A stretch of 64,000 bases of DNA, taken from NCBI GenBank assembly GCA_036874045.1, contig CM072343.1, forward strand, positions 13,908,001-13,972,000, written 5' to 3'. The stretch comes from Cymodocea nodosa (taxonomy: Eukaryota; Streptophyta; Magnoliopsida; Alismatales; Cymodoceaceae). The notes beneath the pieces are model-generated. The model was not told where the DNA came from, searched no databases, and worked only from the letters and a program-made list of their open reading frames with translations. The position numbers were made by a program, and so were the translations under genes. This document shows, piece by piece, positions 59,821 to 64,000 of this stretch (its first letter is position 1; every line of letters starts with the position of its first letter).

Positions 59821-60500
59821 AGAGTCGCTCTGATCTCTACTGTTCTAAGTTCTAAATGATTCTGCAGATAATGCCCCCAAAACCCTAAGTTTAAGATAAA
59901 TAAGCCCTAAGTTTAGGCGAGTAATTGGGTCATTTCCCACACCAACTCTCACTCTCTCGTCCATGGTATTACGGTTAACTCCACGAACTAAGTCTATGGA
60001 CTTAACTACAGTACTCTGTTGAGTTATAGTTAACTCAATGGGGTAAGTTCGATAACTTATCCTAGACTCAACGGAGTAAGTTCATTGAGTTAAGCGTAAC
60101 TCAACGGACTTCTCGTAAAGTTATATCTAATAAAAATACTTAAGATAATAATTTTTTCTTCAGTCAACACTGAAGAGCTTCCAGTCTAACCAATTCTAAT
60201 TTTATTTTTTTTTAACACTTTAAAAGTTTTCGGTCAAACCGTTACATTCCTCGGTTGAACCAAAATTACATTTTTTTTTTTTCTATCAGTTGAACCAATA
60301 CTATACTTTAGTAAAACTGACATTTTTACTAAATAATATATAGATTTCTTTATGTTTTTATGTTTCGATCAGACCGATGGATCTTGTCGGTTGAACCGCA
60401 ACAATTTTTTTGTGCTTTGGTAAAACCGATAACTCCTTTCGATTTAATTGTAACTAAGTTTAAATATATTTTTTTTTTTTTAACATAAAATGATTTCTTA
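59821..60500 (-). promoter_or_regulatory. G-R pol-ORF2 spacer, two motif arrays
   Basis: CGTTGAGTTA-type cluster at 59970-60110 (including GTTGAGTTATAGTTAACTCA) and GGTTNAACC-type palindromes at 60228-60440 (GGTCAAACC, GGTTGAACC). A TTATTTATC box lies about 90 bp before ORF2. Confidence 0.5.
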
Positions 60501-63500
60501 CTAAGTAAAGCTCGAGTAGTCCTCTACTCTTGCTTCTTCTATAATTCCAAAAGAACTTTTTGGTATCTTCAAAATAGGTCTAAGTCTTTGTCTATTTACT
60601 TTAAATATGTTCTGATTTTTAGGGTTTTCAATTTCGATAGCTCCATAGGGATAAATATTTCAAATTATGTAAGGTCCTGCCCATCTAGATCTTAATTTTC
60701 CTCGATGGTTATGGAGTCTAGTCATATAAAGATATACTTCTTGTCCTATTTCAAAGGTTTTTGGAATAATTTTCTTATCATGCTAGAACTTCATTTTCTC
60801 TTTTTCTCTAACAGTTTTTGAATAAGCTTCATTCCTAAATTCTTCTAATTCAATCAATTGTAATTTCCTATTTTCTGTAGCTCGATTCAAATTAGTGTTC
60901 AAAGTTTTTAATGCCCAATAAGCTTTATGTTCAATTTCAATTGGTAAATGACAACTTTTTCCATATACTAGCCTAAAAGGTGACATACCTAAGCTTGTCT
61001 TATAAGCATTTCTATATGCCCAAAGTGCATCTATCAATTTATAAGCCCAATCTGTTCTAGTAGGATTTACTACTTTTTCTAAGATTAACTTAATTTGTTT
61101 GTTTGCACTTTCTACTTGTCCACTAGTTTGTGGATGATATGATGTTGCAATTTTGTGGTTTACTCCATATTTCTTTATTAAGGCTTCAAAACTTCTATTA
61201 CAGAAATGAGTTCCTTTATCACTAATAATAGCTTTAGGTATTCCAAATCTGGCAATTATATTGGTTTTTATAAAATGTATTACCACTTTGTTGTCATTAG
61301 TTCTTGTAGGAATAGCTTCTATCCATTTAGATACATAATCCACCCCCAACATTATGTAATTAAATTGATTAGACATAGGAAATGGACCCATAAAATCTAT
61401 TCCCCACACATCAAAGATTTCAACCTCGACAATAGGATTAAGAGGCTGCCTCTTAATTGATATTCTTCCTATTTGTTGATACTTTAAACAGCTTAAGCAG
61501 TATTTATGAGCATCTTTGAATAGTGTTGGCCAATAAAATCCACATTGCAAAATTTTGGCAGCAGTTTTCCTTGAACCAAAATGCCCTCCACATGCTTGGT
61601 CATGACAGAAAGATAATATGCTTTGATATTCAGTTTCTGGAGCACACCTCCTTAAAACCAGATCAGGACATTTCTTAAATAAGTATGGGTCTTCCCAATA
61701 GTAATATTTTACTCTTGAAAAGAACAATTTCTTATCCTGTCTATTCCAATCTTTAGGTGTTAAACCAGTAACTAAGTAATTTACTATGTCTGCATACTAA
61801 GGCATTGTTTTGATGGTCATTAGTTGTTCATTAGGAAAATTATCCTTAATTTCAATATTTGATTTTTCTATTTGTAATCTTGATAAATGATCTGCTACTA
61901 CATTCTCACAACCCTTTTTATCTTTAATTTCTAGATCAAATTCTTGTAATAACAATATCCATCGGATCAATCTAGGTTTAGTCTCTTTCTTTGCTATTAG
62001 GTGTTTTAAAGCTAAATGATTCGTGTATACTATTACTTTAGCTTTAATCAGATATGATCTAAACTTCTCTAAGGCAAACACAACAGCTAACAGCTCTTTT
62101 TCAGTAGTTGTGTAATTGATTTGAGCATCATTTAAGGTTTTGCTTGCATAATGAATCATTCTTGGAGATTTTTCTATCTTCTATCCCAACACTGCTCCTA
62201 CAGCAAAATTAGATGCATCACACATTAATTCAAATGGATGGCTCCAATCAGGTGCTTGTATTATAGGAGTTGAAATTAAGCTAGTTTTAAGCTTAAAAAA
62301 TGCTTCTTTGCAATTTTTATCAAAGTTGAATGGGACATCATTTAATAGATTAGTTAAAGGTCTAGCTATTTTGCTAAAATCTTTAATAAATCTTCTATAA
62401 AATCCAGCATGTCCTAGAAATGATCTAATATCTTTTACTAATTTAGGTTCTAGTAGATTAGAAATTACTTCTATTTTAGCTTTATCTACTTCCAACCCCT
62501 TCTTTGAAACATGTCCCAAGACGATTCCTTGATTAACCATGAAGTGACATTTTTCCCAATTTAGAACCAGATTTTTTTTCACACAACGTTTTAATACTTG
62601 GTCTAAATTGTTTAAACATACTTCATATGAAGTTCCATAAACAGTAAAATCATCCATAAATATTTCTAAAAAATCTTCAGTCATTCCAATGAATATGCCC
62701 TGCATACACCTTTGAAAGGTGGCTGGTGCATTACATAATCCAAATGACATTCTCTTAAAAGCATAAGTTCCATTAGGACAGGTGAAAGTTATTTTCTCTT
62801 GATCCTCTAATGTTACTAGAACTTAGTTATATCCTGAATACCCGTCTAGGAAACAAAAATATTCTTACCCTACTAATTTCTCTAGCATTTGAACTATAAA
62901 AGGTAAGGGAAAATGATCTTTCCTAGTTACAGGATTTAGCTTTCTATAGTCTATACACACTCTCCAGCCTGATTGAATTCTAGTAGGTATCAAGTCCTGA
63001 CTTTCATTCCTAATTACTGTTAATCCTGATTTCTTGGGAATGACATGGATTGGACTAACCCATGAGCTATCAGAAATCGGATAAATTATGTCATTATCTA
63101 ACCATTTCACTATTTCCTTCCTGACTACTTCTTTAAGGTTTGGATTTAATCTCCTCTCAGGAATTCTAACTGGTTTAGCATTCTCCTCTAAATATATATA
63201 GTGACAGCATAAAGTTGCACTTAACCCTTTTATATCAATCATAGTCCATCCTATTGCTTCTTTATAAGTTTTTACTATATCTTTTAATTTAGCAATTTGA
63301 TCCTCTTTTAAATCTGAAGCAATAATGATTGGACATGTTCGTTTTTCTTCCAAAAATATATAGGTTAAATCAGGAGGTAAAGGTTTTAATTCTAACTGTT
63401 GTCCATCAAAAGCTAGAGCTCCTAATTGAACATCATTAATTTCTTCTTGATCTCCTTCTACATTTATGCTTTCACTTTCTTCTAAAATCTCAAAATTAAG

Positions 63501-64000
63501 TTGCCTATTTAATTCTTCTTGAATCACATCATCTAGCATATCTCCTTCATCCTCCAAAAGTCTGTAGTATGTAAGGACATTTCTAGCTCTTCAAACTTTT
63601 CTGGTTTAAAAGGTTTAATTAAGTATCCTCATTACCATATGCTAACTTCATAATTCCAGTTTTACAATTTATAACTGCCCTTGATGTTGCTAAAAATGGT
63701 CTTCCCAAAATTAAAGATGTATCATTATTTTTATGCTTAATTTGTTGGGAATCCAAAATTACAATATCAATAGAATAGATGAAGTTTTTGATTTTAATTA
63801 AGACATCCTCTATTTTTCCTCTAGGGTATCTTATACTTTTATCAGCTAATTGAATAACTGCCCTAGTAGGAGTTAAGCATTCCAATCCTAAGGATGCAAA
63901 TATATCACTTGGCATAACATTTATACCAGCACCTAAGTCTATTAAGGTTCTTTCTAGAATGGTATTTCCTATGGTGCATGATATAACAGAGATTTCAGGA
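60501..64000 (-). pseudogene. pol: G-R pol: protease, RT, RNase H, integrase (5' partial)
   Basis: Protease with DLGAG just inside the window edge and LILGRPFLAT (63619-64000). RT has RVCIDYRKLNPVTRKDHF, then a TAA where G-L has CAA, and FMDD at about 62650. RNase H has CDASNFAVGAVLG. Integrase has HDQACGGHFGSRK, VWGIDFMGPF, AIISDKGTHFCN and SGQVESANK; the frame ends in TAG at 60501-60503. A stop at about 60783 (TAG for TGG) cuts off the C-terminal domain. Upstream of protease nothing is visible, so a knuckle as in A1 cannot be checked. Confidence 0.92.

Larger units (their letters stand above)
50646..64000 (-). mobile_element. Gypsy element G-R, second copy of the F-box family
   Basis: From the right edge: protease (partial), RT, RNase H, integrase, spacer, ORF2, spacer, gag, spacer, F-box gene (broken), tail, purine tract and the first 270 bp of the 3' LTR. 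Order, spacing and motif clusters match G-L throughout. The 5' LTR, primer site and anything before protease lie beyond 64000. Confidence 0.85.

Noticed and set aside
26000..60000. Reassignment of UAG to Gln or Trp
   Set aside because: TAG also ends genuine frames (60501 and 31538), TGA and TAA stops occur too, and copies differ in which CAG is mutated. Decay explains it better.

Overview
The window is a stretch of plant nuclear DNA made almost entirely of LTR retrotransposons, AT-rich and repeatedly nested. I found no ordinary host gene outside them. The plant assignment rests on Sirevirus-type Ty1/copia elements (tRNA-Met-type primer site, long LTRs, an extra ORF after pol, several purine tracts) and on Athila-like Ty3/gypsy elements (TGGCGCC-type primer site, extra ORF after integrase). 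The species cannot be named. Nearly every reading frame carries stops or frameshifts, many of them TAG in place of CAG. Element names S, C, A and G are mine.

Layout. 1-11384 (+): Sirevirus S1 from mid-gag to its 3' LTR. 11385-20969 (+): Athila-like A1 (LTR, primer site, zinc-knuckle/protease ORF, RT, RNase H, integrase), split by an internally deleted Sirevirus S2 (15467-18596) with a perfect GAAAC target duplication. 20970-21275: inverted fragment of a G-type LTR. 21340-37490 (-): gypsy element G-L, with 3' LTR at 21340-23338 and a rearranged 5' LTR at about 35735-37490, interrupted in pol by solo LTR S3 (33885-35645, duplication ATACC). 37500-41525 (-): a second Sirevirus family, C2. 41570-42967 (+): an LTR packed with repeated modules. 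42968-47291 (+): Athila-like A2 (3' tail, complete LTR, primer site, short gag-knuckle ORF). 47292-50645 (+): Sirevirus S4, cut off after gag. 50646-64000 (-): G-R, second copy of the G family, whose F-box gene is broken by two more Sirevirus LTR pieces (S5, S6).

Most notable is the G family. Both copies read, in transcription order, pol, ORF2, gag, F-box protein, 3' tail, purine tract, LTR. The gag capsid gene therefore lies downstream of pol and next to a captured F-box gene. A1 and A2 fit with this: their 5' ORF starts with a CCHC knuckle (followed by protease in A1) and shows no gag core. ORF2 of the gypsy family G is clearly homologous to the post-pol ORF of the copia element S1. The two also share about 1 kb of 3' noncoding sequence and clusters of short motifs (CGTTGAGTTA, TAACTATCCGAA, CACGTG). 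In G these clusters sit at every gene boundary and in the LTR. The picture is of unrelated retrotransposon superfamilies exchanging an accessory ORF, a 3' tail and a cis-regulatory vocabulary.
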